From Carnegiea gigantea (Eukaryota > Streptophyta > Magnoliopsida > Caryophyllales > Cactaceae): a stretch of DNA of 64,000 bases. Under the pieces are notes generated by a model. That model ran no database searches and was not told the origin of the DNA. It saw only the letters and a program-made list of their open reading frames with translations. Location of the stretch: NCBI GenBank assembly GCA_029747015.1, contig JAKOGI010000342.1, forward strand, positions 87,501-151,500, given 5' to 3'. The translations under genes were made by a program, and so were the position numbers. Positions 10,290-21,550 of this stretch are shown piece by piece. Position 1 is the stretch's first letter; each line of letters starts with the position of its first letter.

Positions 10290-12770
10290 TGCATTTTTAA
10301 GGATTCATCCTCCATTTTCTAGAGAGCTTTGAGAAGGCTTTACTCCAACAATGGAAGTACCGCCACTTGGGAAATCTTCCTCTGTGTGTGCAAAATCATC
10401 CAATGCTGATCCACCTCAAATATAATAGATGTATCCTCCTCAATTAAGCCCATAATTAAAATTGTGCATTTTTTAACCATAGACCAACCCTTGCTCGGTT
10501 AACAATTCATAACTTTCTCAATACTTAGAGACCAGATGTGATTCAAGGCTAGTTGAAAAATAGACAATTGGGGCTATTTATCCAAGTATAATGTACAAAA
10601 ATTAGAGGCCATTTTTTCTATCAAAACTGAGCTAGAAGTGAGATAAACTATTCTGCCTAGAAAACTAAAAAGGAGCTAATATAGTGGTTTTGGGAGGTTA
10701 GAGTAGGTAAGCTCCTTGTTTAGGGCTACCAATTTGCCTAACCATCTTTTTCCTATTTTACTTGTGATCCTAGAGGCCCCAAAAATCAATAATGACCTTG
10801 GAGCTTGAAGACTCTGAGTCCTACTTTCGAAGGTCATCATTGTTCTCATTTGGACCATGGTTTTAACTTAAAGGAAATTGCAATCTTCATGGTTTGCTCC
10901 GCATCACATCTAGAGAGAAAAAGAAATAGCGTGGATAGCGAGAGAAAGTGATGGAAAAAGAGAGATGAGGAAGAGTAGCGATAGTAGTGAATAGGGCGAA
11001 GAACGAAGCAACACAGCAACAGCAATAGGCGATGGGGGCAGCTAGGATAGGGCAGCAGCATAACGGTACAGTGGGGGAGAAGGCGACTCATAACCCACCC
11101 CAAATTCAATAAAACTAGCCATAAACGGGTCCTTAACCTTAGATTAAGGCGGGTGGTTATCTATCCTCTAATCTAGTAATTAATTTCAAAGGTTTTTTTA
11201 AAAGTTTGGCCATGGATGAGTTTGAGGAATTATTCAAGGCATTATATGAGATTTGTGGTACTTAGAGAAGGAAGTGGATTGAATAAGCCTTTGGGTTAAT
11301 ATTACTGTGAATTTGAGGTGTAATTTGCAGTGGGGTTGTGACAAGGGAGACCAGGCTTTGAATGTGGAATTGGAGATGATAACGGTTCAATGCTTCTTGA
11401 ATGTTATCTTGCTTGTGTCTGATCGGTATAGCTAGTTGGTATTTCTAACACAGGAACTATTAGCTTGCAAGGTTGCCATTGGAATATTGCGGAATGTCCC
11501 TGTTGTTACTCAGTTTGGGCTTTAGTATACATTCTGTTGGAAATAGAAATGAACATAGAAACCAATTGGCTGATCGGTAGAACGTTTCTATGGAAGATTA
11601 TTTTTGTGGATTGGGCAATGAATACCCAGTTCATTTCAGCCCGTGCTTCCTCATTTTGTTATCTTTTATGTGTGAGGTATGCTGCTGTAGGCAAAAACAG
11701 AGGTAGAGGGTTGTTGGTCAGCAGAACAGTTCAGGTTTGAGCTGGTTCTATGAACCAAGTAGTGACCACCACAATTCAACCGCCCTACTTATAATGTATG
11801 TGCAAAGTTTATAAATGAGAATTGCATCAGGTGGGGTTTTGACTCTGATTTGGTGATAGGAATGTTCGAATGGTTATTAAGATTTTATGAGCATGATTTT
11901 AAACCTGCATTGAATGAGTTAAATGAATCCGAAAGTAACTCGTTCCGATTAAAAGGACAAATTGAACCAAACTAGATTTGAGCTGAATTAAGTTGGAGTT
12001 AGAACTGGACTTGAACTAAACCTTAATGATGCGAACCTGGAAAAGAAATTTTTTAGGGGGGGGGGAAGACTTAACAGCCCCTAAACCTGAGGAAACTGGA
12101 GGGCATTGAACCAAACTTGCAAAAAGATATTAAACTTTGAGATGTGTTTGAATGTATACCGCATCTGGCGAGTGACATGAGTGGGCCTCATTTACTAGAG
12201 TAGCTCTAAGATGTAGACTAAGTTAAGCATGCTTGATGGCGGCCTGAGTTCTAATTGCAACCCAAACTAAACCTAAACATAAAACTAGACCACTGAGAAT
12301 TGAACAGGACATGAACTTGAACGTAGACCCGACAGTACGTTTAATATGCTCCTTGTGCTTGGGTGTTATCTATGAGTTGCTGAAAAACTGAAAGGAACTA
12401 AGGAAACCTAATCAGGTCCTAAACTTGAACCTAACTTAACTAAAATAGCTTCCAGATTGTTTAACTTGTGACCTTATTTGTGGAATACATCGGCATTCAT
12501 TCTAAGTAAATGTGAGTGATTTTTGTGTTCTTGAATCAACACTTGGTACTAGAACCATGAAATAAGTTATTTCCTTTAAAAGTGGTTAGAGAATCAAAAC
12601 CTTATTTTGGGTGAGTCAGGAAATATACTTGAATGGATAAAAGTTCTTTCTTTCGAGCAACTATGCATTATCACAACTCAAAGTACCATTTTGATCTCGG
12701 CTTGGAACTTGAATTGTGAAAACTGATTGATTTCTAATATTCTCGTTTGATGAATGCATATTTTCATGAA
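10290..12770. other. Unassigned repetitive-looking sequence
   Basis: I recognise no gene here. Short open frames on both strands (for example 11465-11740 plus and 10846-11109 minus) lack domains and codon-like character. From about 11900 to 12460 the words GAACTTGAAC, AACCTAAAC and GAACCAAAC recur, giving a low-complexity texture that might belong to the hAT element downstream. A G-run sits at 12054-12064. No left hAT terminus was found. Confidence 0.4.
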
Positions 12771-12777
12771 TTAGGCC

Positions 12778-13549
12778 TTGCTTAGCCTTGATTTTGAACT
12801 TGAATTTGAGTTAAATGAATTGATTGCTAGTGTTTTAGTTTATAAAAGAATTCAAGTGGCTTTACGTGACTTGGTTGATTTCTATGGTTCTTCCCAACCT
12901 AAACCAAAGAAAGTGGATCATGGTACTTCTTCTTTTTGTAGTGTTGGTGACAAGTTCACAAAATCAACGGGACTTGACAATGAAGAAGTAATAAATTTTG
13001 GAGAAATAATGAGTCAAAGGTTTAGGATGGAAAGTGGAAATTTGGAAAGTTATGAAGAAAAAAGTGAGTTGGATAAGTATTTAGGTGATGCATATGAATC
13101 TCTTAATGATCCATCTTTTGATCTCTTAATGTGGTGGAAAGATCAAAAAAAGAGGTACCCTATTCTTGCTAAGATGGCTAGAGATGTGCTTGCCATTCCC
13201 GTTTCTACGGTCGCTTTCGAGTCCGCCTTTAGCACCGGTGGACGTGTACTTGACTCTTTCCGCACTTCATTAACTCCTAAAATGGTAGAAGCTCTTACAT
13301 GTGCACAAGATTGGCTACGCACTTCTCATGAGCCTCTTGTCATAGAAGAGAACTTGCTTGACTTGGAAGTATTTGAAGGTTAGTTTTCTTTTAAGTTCAT
13401 TTAATATAACTTTTAGCCATTGTTTAGTTAATTATTTTATAATTCTATATCTTACTCAAACTTGTCGTATTTAAATTGTAGATATGAACACCTTGACTAA
13501 GGAGCACCCAACTATTACTATTGATGAGACTATGGCGGATGACTTATGA
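12778..13549 (+). pseudogene. hAT transposase C-terminal region with dimerisation domain (Dimer_Tnp_hAT)
   Basis: An open frame of about 200 codons (12778-13383) carries the hAT C-terminal dimerisation domain at roughly residues 98-178: SELDKYLGDAYESLND, FDLLMWWKDQKKRYPILAKM, ARDVLAIPVSTVAFESAFST, GGRVLDSFRTSLTP and EALTCAQDWLR. A GT donor within GAAGGTTAGT at about 13380 and an acceptor TTGTAG at 13486 would join it to a final exon, DMNTLTKEHPTITIDETMA, ending at TGA 13547-13549. The frame has no internal stop. The N-terminal BED finger and catalytic core are absent upstream, so this is a fragment. The domain mediates transposase multimerisation in the family. Confidence 0.85.
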
Positions 13550-14036
13550 GCCAAGAGCAATTTGCCTTAAGGATTTCCTAATGTTTTATGTACTTTGTGA
13601 ACTTGCTGTATCAATGTAATTTGTTGCCCCTTTCCCAAGTACTTTGTTTGTAATTTATTTCCTCTCCCTTCAAACCTTCCCCAATCCCTAAAGAGGTAAT
13701 TATTTTGATGTGTTGCATTGCTTGAGTTTTAATCATTTGGATGGTGAGAATGGTACGATACATTGATGCTAAGGTATGATATTAACGGTCTTTTGGTGGT
13801 GTGAAGTAATTAAAATTTGATTGTTATGTGATGTTGTAGGATATTTTGGTTTTAAGGCATAAACTAGAATGGGTAATTACGTATGCTTGTGGTTTAGGGC
13901 ATAAACAAGGAGTAGACCTTTTAAGAAAATTACAATAACTATAAAAAAAGGGGACCAAAAAAGTTTGGATAAAATACAACACAATTGTTTGCCAAAACAA
14001 GAAGGTGTACAAAAATTGGGTAATTGGGCAACCAAA

Positions 14037-14169
14037 AACCCAAACCGAAATTATTGGGTACCCGATAATTTTCGGTTCGGATACGGTTCGCTATCCGTCT
14101 GATCCGAAATTTTAGGTACCCGAACCGAAATCTCTTTTGGTTCAGGTACCCGACCCATGAACACCCCTA
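14037..14169 (+). repeat. hAT 3' terminal region with GGTTCGGGTACC-type repeats
   Basis: Short inverted and direct motifs (AACCGAAATT, GGTACCCGATAATTTTCGGT, GGTACCCGAACCGAAATCTC) lead to the terminal CCCATGAACACCCCTA. Such motifs are typical of hAT subterminal sequence. The following bases GGGGTTAG could include a target duplication, but no partner is visible. Confidence 0.6.
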
Positions 14170-15608
14170 GGGGTTAGACTGAGAGGTCAGAGCATTCAAT
14201 CGCAATCCTTTGTATATAATTTAATGGTTAAGATTATAGAGCGTTAAAAAAAAAAGGAAAAACCCTAGTTCCCCAACTTCACCCCCATTGGCCCTTCTTC
14301 CTATTTTGTTTCCCATAAGCCCAATCAACATCTTGCACCATTGGGGTCGGATATTCCAGTTCGCGAGAAAAAATTCAGTGTTTGGCTTGGTAGGGTCACC
14401 GTTTTCAATTTTACTTGCTTTTTTTTCTATACGGTTTTCGTCGTTTGCAATAGTTTTGCCACTATAAAACCCTTGAAACTAATTTGCGTGGTTAGTTGGC
14501 GTGACACGATGGCGGTCAACGAGGGTAGAGGAACTCGGGCGAGTACGAATCGAGTGCGTGTTGGACAACAAAAGATTGGTTGGTGAGACTCCACTGGCAT
14601 TTGGTTTCGACAGTCGATGTGTGTTTTTATTGATATCCGTCTTCCGTTCTCTGAAATTCATCTCACGACTCTGCAACTTTGATGATGGATATAATGTATT
14701 AACACTGTTTAATGTTGAATAGATCATTTTCTTTGCTGAATATATCTTGTGAAGATGAATATGCAATATTCTTGTTTCTAGAATTTTTTTAATGTTTTAT
14801 TCCCTTCATTACTCACTTCATAATTTAAAATCACTTAATATTTACTATTTTATATTGAATATGTCATTTTTGACGAATACATAAATTTTATTCATGAGTT
14901 TGCCAATTGTTGTTGATGAATATTTACTAGTTCTTGATGAATTTGTCTTATATTAAGAGAAACATGTTTAGTTCCTAGGATTTTTCAATTGATTTTACTA
15001 ATTTTACCAACCTGTATTTCTTTGTTTTGATGCATTGACAATTTCATATTAAATGCACCTTTTTACGAATATATAAATTTTAGGGATGAACATGCTAATA
15101 ATTCCTAATGAATATATGCTAATTATTGATGAATTTAAGCAAAGCATTAAGTAACAAAAATTTAGTGCAAATTCCTACAAAAAAAGATGATGAATCTGTA
15201 CTAAAAAAGGTGATGCTTGCAAAAAGAAGATGAATATTGACTGGCATAGACATATTTTCTGAAATTCATTAGTATTATAGTAAAAAGATTCGTCAAATTT
15301 ATTGCGAAATGCATAAGTGAATTATTTGATATACTCGCTGTTTAATTTCATATTTTTGACATGAAAAACAAAGGCTTCTGTTCATAGATTTTTTTAAAAG
15401 AAAAATTGAAGACATATCTATTTATTTAAGACCTACTTGCACGAGTGCATATATACATAAAGCTACCTATGTATGGATTTCCTCACACCCTATGAAAACG
15501 GGACTCACTCTGGGAGGTGGTGGTGTTATTGTTTTTGTGTTTGTTTATTCAAAATATTATCACACTTAGTAAATTCATTTGTAGGTATCCATTGACAATT
15601 TTGAGTCA
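14170..15608. other. Unassigned sequence flanking the Tekay element, with a degenerate duplication
   Basis: No gene is supported. The stretches 14855-14950 and 15050-15142 look like diverged copies of one another (ACGAATACATAAATTTTA against ACGAATATATAAATTTTA, then TTGATGAATTT in both), about 195 bp apart. A frame at 14341-14586 is open but without a recognisable domain. Confidence 0.4.
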
Positions 15609-15613
15609 AGTCT
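15609..15613. repeat. Target site duplication AGTCT, left copy (Tekay element)
   Basis: AGTCT lies directly before the LTR start TGTAATAGCC and matches 36416-36420 exactly. Confidence 0.93.
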
Positions 15614-18386
15614 TGTAATAGCCCAATCCTAAATTATTTAATTATGTTTATTTATTTAATTACCTCATGTTCATGATTTGTTTTCTCATATTTATTTATT
15701 GCATTTATTCACCCCGATGGGGAAAAATTTATTTGAACCCTCACTTGGCAATTTGAATTTTATTTGTTTATTTAATTGATTAACGAAAACTTTGAAAGAA
15801 TTGATAGTAGGCCCTAACAAGTTTAATCTAATTAATTTATTTTGTTTGTCGTAACATTACAAAATTTAATTTTGAGTTTCATAAAAATGTTATCGTTACG
15901 AAGTGTTTTATTCCCGAACCCAACTTATTTCGGCCAATTTGAACCCCAACAAGTTTGCTTATTATCCCAAAAAAGTTACTTTTCTAGTTAAAAACTTAGC
16001 CAAGAGTTGGATTAGTAAAAAAAAACACAGCTCAACCCAAAAACCCATTTTCTCTCTCCTTTCTGTCTCCTCCATGGCCATCACCCCCTTGAGCTCTGTG
16101 GTGTTTTACAGTAAGTTTTGTGGCCAGTCCTTGTAACCTCTGACCCCCTCGACATCCTAGTAGGTCTAGCCACCATCCTCCATCACCAAAACCACTAAAT
16201 ACCACCTCCATCTCTACTTATCTTCAAGCAAAGTGAGTAATCTTGATCTTGCTGGTTTTTGCTTTTTTACTTTAGTTTTGATTCATGTTTTGATGTTTGT
16301 CATCTTTGATCAGGATGTTTTGATAAGAAATAAGAGTTATTTTGGTGTTGATCATGGTGGAGTTGAGGTTGGATCATGCTAGGGTTAGGGTTACTCCATA
16401 GTCATGTAAGCTTCATGGTAAAGTGTTGGATTTTGATTGTTTTATCTTTAATTTTGGTCATCTTCTAACCTATTGGTGTTTATGATAATGTTTTTGATGA
16501 TTTAAATGAGTTGGAGTGCATCCAAGCTGGCCATAAACTAGGGTTTTGACAAGTGATGTATGGTTTGGATTAAAATAGCATTAAGCTTGGTTTGTATGTG
16601 TATTTGATTGAAAAATGATCGTTATTGGATATGATTATGAAGTGAAATTACGCGTGGTGATTTTGTATGATGTTGGGATATACCAAAGCCTGTTTACATG
16701 CTTTTAAGGAATGGTTTAAGTTGAAAATTTGTGTGAAAAGAGAGGGAAAATCTAAAACAGTGAGGGCTAGAAATTTCAGAAAAACAGGACAGACTTCGGG
16801 ATGAAACTGGTGATGATCAACCCATTAGAAAATTATGATTTTGGGTGGGCAGATAGCTCAGTATGTTAGCTTTTAAATTTCTTTTGAATTGCCTTAATCC
16901 GAGATCTGTGAAAAAAGTTGTGGTTGTTTTACTAAAACTGTGCAGAATGGACCAAACTAACATGTTTGTGTTCAAGCCTCATTTTGTGAATTCTATTATG
17001 GGAATCAAGCTTGATATTCTGAATGAAAAAATTTTGGGACTTCCTAAGCTTTCTATATTGGGGTTTTGAATCTCAATAAGAGGTCGGAACACTAAGTTAT
17101 GAGTCATTCTTTCTAAGCCCTTGTTATGCTCTTACTTTTCTTTTACTAAATTGTTAACTATGATGATAAAAATAATTGCTAATTATGTGTTTCTAAAATG
17201 CCGTTTTGAGCAGAATCTGGGCCTAATCTATCATTCCTTCCACTTTTGTGCATAATATTATTCAGTGAGCTTGCATTTAAAAATTTCAGGTACATTCATT
17301 GCCTATATCTTTAGAAATCAACACGTAGTTATCAAAATTTATAATGTTTTGACAAGTACATCAATGGATCAATTTAATCAATGATTTACCATATAATTAA
17401 CGACCCCATTAGTTATTAGTTACAGGGCATTGCCCTTCAGTTACCTATGTGGCTTCAAGGCAGGTCCCCCGATCGACTTGGTAAGTGTACACCTATTTTC
17501 AGATCGTAATAGTTACTAAGGGTTCACTATCAGATAAGAATTAATAATGCAGTTTCATATTTATCTCATCCCCTATTTCTAGTTAAAATGAAATACAATG
17601 CAGGTCTAATCAGCTTTTTATTAATCGTTTAATAATACAAGAATGCATGTACTGAGCTTTGGCTCATAGTTCAAAATGTTTTCATGTTTGGTTTTAGAAA
17701 AGTGTTCAGTGAATCGCACTCAAGATAGGTCCCCTGATCGACTTGGTAAGTTTACGCCTATTTTCAGATCGTAATAGTTACTAGGGGTTCACTATCAGAT
17801 AAGAATTAATAATGCAGTTTCATATTTATCTCATTTCCTATTTCTAGTTAAAATGAATTACAATGCAAGTCCAATCAACTTTTCATTAATCGTTTAACAA
17901 TACAGGAATGCATGTACTGAGCTTCCGCTCACAGTTCAAAATGTTTTCATGTTTGGTTTTAGGAAAGTATTCAGTGAATCGCACTCAAGCAGGCAGCGGC
18001 TGAAGATGATAAGTGTGCTAGGAAGTCTATATGGAATGGTGGTATATTAGCATTGAGATATTTATAACACCATATTGTGATATATTTTGGTATTCAAACT
18101 GTATGTTTTATCAGTAATCTATATTTTGGTGTAATCCTTGAGATGGTTGAATGGTTTTGATGTTAGAACAGCTTCTATATTTATCTAAATGGTCTGAATG
18201 GTTGTAATGGTGTGAATACCCTTTAAGGGTAAACATTGATTATTATGGCTAAGTTTTTCATATACAAGCAAAGCCTTGTGTTTGTTAGACGGCAGTAATG
18301 CCTGATCATTTGGGTTATTATTTCTGATTGCAAAAACTATTGAAAGGAACGCAAACAGTAATTTATGTACATTTGGGGGCATTAGA
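15614..18386 (+). repeat. 5' LTR of the Tekay-like element
   Basis: Starts TGTAATAGCCCAATCC and ends GGGGGCATTAGA. The 3' LTR ends GGGGGCGTTATA; both have lost the canonical CA. It is about 260 bp longer than the reconstructed length of the 3' LTR because of an internal tandem duplication (17462-17990). Confidence 0.9.
17462..17990 (+). repeat. 265-bp tandem duplication inside the 5' LTR
   Basis: AGGTCCCCCGATCGACTTGG at 17462 recurs as AGGTCCCCTGATCGACTTGG at 17727. The whole intervening unit (through TTCAGTGAATCGCACTCAAG) is repeated. The 3' LTR has only one copy (about 26165-26430), so the duplication arose after integration or by unequal exchange. Confidence 0.88.
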
Positions 18387-18392
18387 GTTTTT

Positions 18393-18407
18393 TTGTCAGG
18401 GCCAAGC
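18393..18407 (+). other. Degenerate primer-binding site
   Basis: TTGTCAGGGCCAAGC lies a few bases after the 5' LTR and matches a TGGTATCAGAGCCAAG-type initiator-Met site with a small deletion and substitutions. Confidence 0.5.
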
Positions 18408-18596
18408 TGAGATTTTCTTTATGGAATGTGGAGCTTAGAAATAAGAGGGTGGGAATGGTTGGTAGTGAGGGACATTGTATTCTGCTAGAGTGATATTAAA
18501 AGCATAGTAACGACATTAGAAATGCAGGTTGCTTACATTTGCTTGTTCCTTAATTATGGTTATGTACGCCTCTCATATATGTGTCTTCTTTGTTAG

Positions 18597-19320
18597 ATGA
18601 ACCCTTATGACGTTAACATGATGCCGGATGCATCTATGGCTGCTCATATTGCACTGCTGCATACTACTATACAGGCTCATGCACAGGACCCTTTCTCTGA
18701 GTTTCACAGTATTGCAATTCATGCACATAGACTGCTCTGGTCCTCACCCACAGTTGATCCATAGGTGGAGTTCAGGCTCTATTATCACACTTTATGATAA
18801 CAGGGAACCTAGGTTTGGACGGGCCTAGGTTTCAGGCCCAGGGGGCTTAGACGACTCTCACTACAGAGTTGTTGTTGAGGGATGAGTTTAAGCAGAGGGG
18901 GATTACCATAGAAACTATTCAGCATGTCTTTGCATTATATCAGGCACATCCCCCACCTGCAGCACCAACACCGGTACAGGAACCACCCTCTTCGCCCGCA
19001 CCAGGTACCCCATTAATGCTCGACAGTCTTGAGGAGGTCCATATGGTGGTAGACCTCCCTGATACACCAGAGATTGTGGTAGTTAGTTCTGAGAACGAGG
19101 GCCATCTGGAGGAGAAGGATGATCCTGAGGAGGATCAGGACATTGATGAGGTAGTGGTGGAGCAACAGTAGGATCTGGAGACTGACAAAATGATAGTGGA
19201 GCGATAGGTTGAGCAGGAGGTTGGTGATGCCAAGTCAGAGGCATCGACTAGCAGTTTCGATTTAGGCGAAGAGCCTGATAATGAGTCCGTCCCAGATTAC
19301 AATCTGTCTAGGGTTCGTTA
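18597..19320 (+). pseudogene. Unrecognised ORF upstream of gag in the Tekay-like element
   Basis: An ATG at 18597, preceded by an acceptor-like TTGTTAG, opens MNPYDVNMMPDASMAAHIA and runs 54 codons to a TAG. Homologous-looking coding continues in another frame from about 18869: a predicted helix (DEFKQRGITIETIQHVFALY), a Pro-rich linker (PPPAAPTPVQEPPSSPAP) and an acidic tail (EEKDDPEEDQDIDEVVVE) up to about 19320. It is separate from gag, which starts 440 bp later after another acceptor-like site. I do not recognise the family. It may be an additional ORF of this retrotransposon lineage or a captured segment. Stops show it is not functional here. Confidence 0.55.
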
Positions 19321-19758
19321 GGTGGTTCTAGGGGTTGGTGTTAGTAGTTTTCATTTTGAGCCCTGTATCTATATATGTGGTATGGTCGGATTGGATAGTT
19401 GTATTTTGCATAGGATATGACATTGCATATCGTTAGTCCAATCCTCTCCGACCGTGACGACATGGTCCGTATCTCTTTATGGTCATGTGATGGATCTAGT
19501 GTCTTGGGGCTAGTTAGTGTTTGGGGTTAAGGTAGGAGTCAAAACTGACTTTGCCTAGTCAGTTAGATGTGATATGTTTTGCTGATCATGTATATAAACA
19601 GGAAGTTATGTATGTAAATAAGTAGTTATGAAATGATATAAGCTTTGGGTTTGTTTTCAATAATCTTTGAGTTATATTAAACGTATTTATTGGGCATGCT
19701 TATCTTATATGTTTGAGTATTCCAGTGATTGAATTGTCTCATTTAATGTAGGATCAGA

Positions 19759-20830
19759 ATGTCCGAATCAACGCACAATAATGCAGAGGTTCATATAGAG
19801 GAGATCTCATATCATAGTCAGGGATTGGATGATCAAGCCTCCCAATATGTGCCACCAAATTTTGACCAAATGCCACCGATTCCTTTTGAGTTAGCTAACA
19901 ACAATGGGGACCCAAGCTATTAGTCTGCCTTAGTAGCTGAATTGATGAAGCAGATCCCCCAAGTACCTACTGAAACCCCTCCTAAGAGGATAAATTAGCG
20001 GATAGCACGAAACAACTCTAAAGCGTATGATGGAACTTTTGATCCAATAGTATTGGAGGAATGGATAAGTGGAATGGAGAAAATCTTTATAGTAGTAGAA
20101 GTGCCAGAAGAAAAGAAAGTAAACGTTGGGACGTATTATTTGACTGGTGAAGCCGATATTTGGTAGAATACTGTTAAGGATAAGCTCGTAGGGCCTGAAT
20201 TCACCTAGAGTAAATTCCTGAGTGAGTTGAGGGCCAAATTTTACCCAGTTACGGTCCTAAGGCAAACGGAGAAAGAGATTATGGAGCTAAAGATGAGTGG
20301 CATCATGACTGTGATGTAGTACGCCAGTAAGTTCACAAGAATTATCTAGGTTTGTTCCTAAGTTTGTATCATTTGAAAGGTTAAAGATGAGAAGGTTTGA
20401 AGATGGTTTGGCCTTCTATATTCGAAATCAGTTGATTGGGTAACCAATTTTAACTTACCAAGAACAATATGAGCGAGAGGCTGAAGTGGAGCGAGTAAAG
20501 ACAGAGTTGAGAGCACTAAATCCAATCAACCAAAAGAGAGAGGGGTTTAGTGAGAAACTAGGAGTGAGAGTGTGAACCAGAAGAAACCTTCTCCTACTCC
20601 TCCTAAGAGCCCTCTTGCAGACTGTAGAGCACACTGTGCGAAATGTGGAAGAATAAATCATACCACCCCTGAATGCCAAGTTGGAACTAATAAGTGCATG
20701 TGGTGTGGAAGCCCTGAACACCTTATTGCTGCATGCCCCCAAAGGATGAGGGCTATAGACAAAGGTGCAGCAAACCCTTGGCCAAACCTTGCCAAGGGGC
20801 CCTACCACCAAGGCCTGTAGCACTAGGAAG
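19759..20830 (+). pseudogene. gag with two CCHC zinc knuckles (Tekay-like)
   Basis: Structural protein gene of the retrotransposon. The ATG at 19759 opens MSESTHNNAEVHIEEI. The capsid-type region shows AYDGTFDPIVLEEWISGMEK, VNVGTYYLTGEADIW and FLSELRAKFYPVTVLRQTEK, and after a frameshift near 20345, RRFEDGLAFYIRNQ. Two zinc knuckles follow near 20638-20735: CAKCGRINHTTPEC and CMWCGSPEHLIAAC. The first reading frame has five in-frame stops (19921, 19996, 20164, 20206, 20317), all TAG and all explained by single transitions from CAG or TGG. Gag coats the RNA and forms the virus-like particle. Confidence 0.88.
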
Positions 20831-21550
20831 GGCATATGTAATGAGCAAGAAGGAAGCTGCCACCTCTAGTACGGTCATCACTGGAACTTTCTTTTTAAAT
20901 TCAAAGCCATTTTGTATATTATTTGATTCGGGTGCTACTCATTCATTTATATCCACCTGATCTGCCATGCAATTGAACCTGGAGGATAGGAGGATGGAAA
21001 CTAATTATAGGATCAAACTACCCAATAATTCTGTGATTGAATGTCCCATCTTCTATAAACTTGTTCCCATTACTATTGGTGGAACCACCTTCCCTGTGGA
21101 TTTGATTTAATTTAATTTGTCTGATTTTAACATCATTCTAGGAATAAGTTAGTTGCACACCTATGAAGCTAAAACTGACTGTGAGAATCTTAAGGTTATT
21201 TTGAAGGATGAAAAAGGGAGAGAAGTACTGTTCTATAGGCAGAGAGAGAAAGAATCTTGTTCCTTGATTTCTGCCGTGAAAGCAAGTAAGCTATTATGTC
21301 GAGGGTGTATTGAATATTGGTGTTATACTATTAACACCCAATTAAAGGAAGAGAAAGCTAGAAATATTCTTGCAGTCTGTGAATTTGAGGATGTTTTTCC
21401 TGAAGAGTTACCAGGATTACCCCTGCAAAGGGAAATTAATTTTGGAATTGAATTAATCCCTGATGCCCAACCTATTTCCAAAGCCCCATGTCGTATGGCC
21501 CCAGCTAAGCTTCAGGAACTGAAGCTTCAATTAGATGAGCTCTTATAGAA
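20831..21550 (+). pseudogene. Aspartic protease and protease-RT linker (Tekay-like)
   Basis: The retropepsin region reads ITGTFFLNSKPFCILFDSGA followed by THSFIS (20874-20957). The catalytic Asp in FDSGA is retained. Downstream, broken frames carry further protease and linker sequence (21153-21548: ILAVCEFEDVFPEELPGLPL, INFGIELIPDAQPISKAPCR), the normal lead-in to reverse transcriptase. Stops at about 20958, 21108 and 21149 interrupt it. In the intact family this enzyme cleaves the Gag-Pol polyprotein. Confidence 0.85.

Larger units (their letters stand above)
12700..14169 (+). mobile_element. hAT transposon remnant, 3' part
   Basis: Contains the C-terminal hAT transposase exons and, from 14037 to about 14169, a terminal region rich in GGTTCGG and GGTACCCGA words ending CCCATGAACACCCCTA. 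That is the reverse complement of a TAGGGGTGTTCATGGG-type hAT terminus. No matching left terminus or 8-bp target duplication was found, so the element appears truncated on the left. The left coordinate is approximate. Confidence 0.65.

Noticed and set aside
14341..14586. 81-codon frame with hydrophobic segment
   Set aside because: No recognisable domain, no promoter or splice support, and embedded in transposon-rich sequence.
19759..20345. Possible reading of TAG as a sense codon in gag
   Set aside because: Other stops (TAA, TGA) and frameshifts occur in the same element, and each TAG is one transition from CAG or TGG. Decay is a simpler explanation than recoding.
20455..20835. 126-codon minus-strand frame
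   Set aside because: It is antisense to the gag zinc-knuckle region, whose plus-strand reading has clear CCHC motifs.
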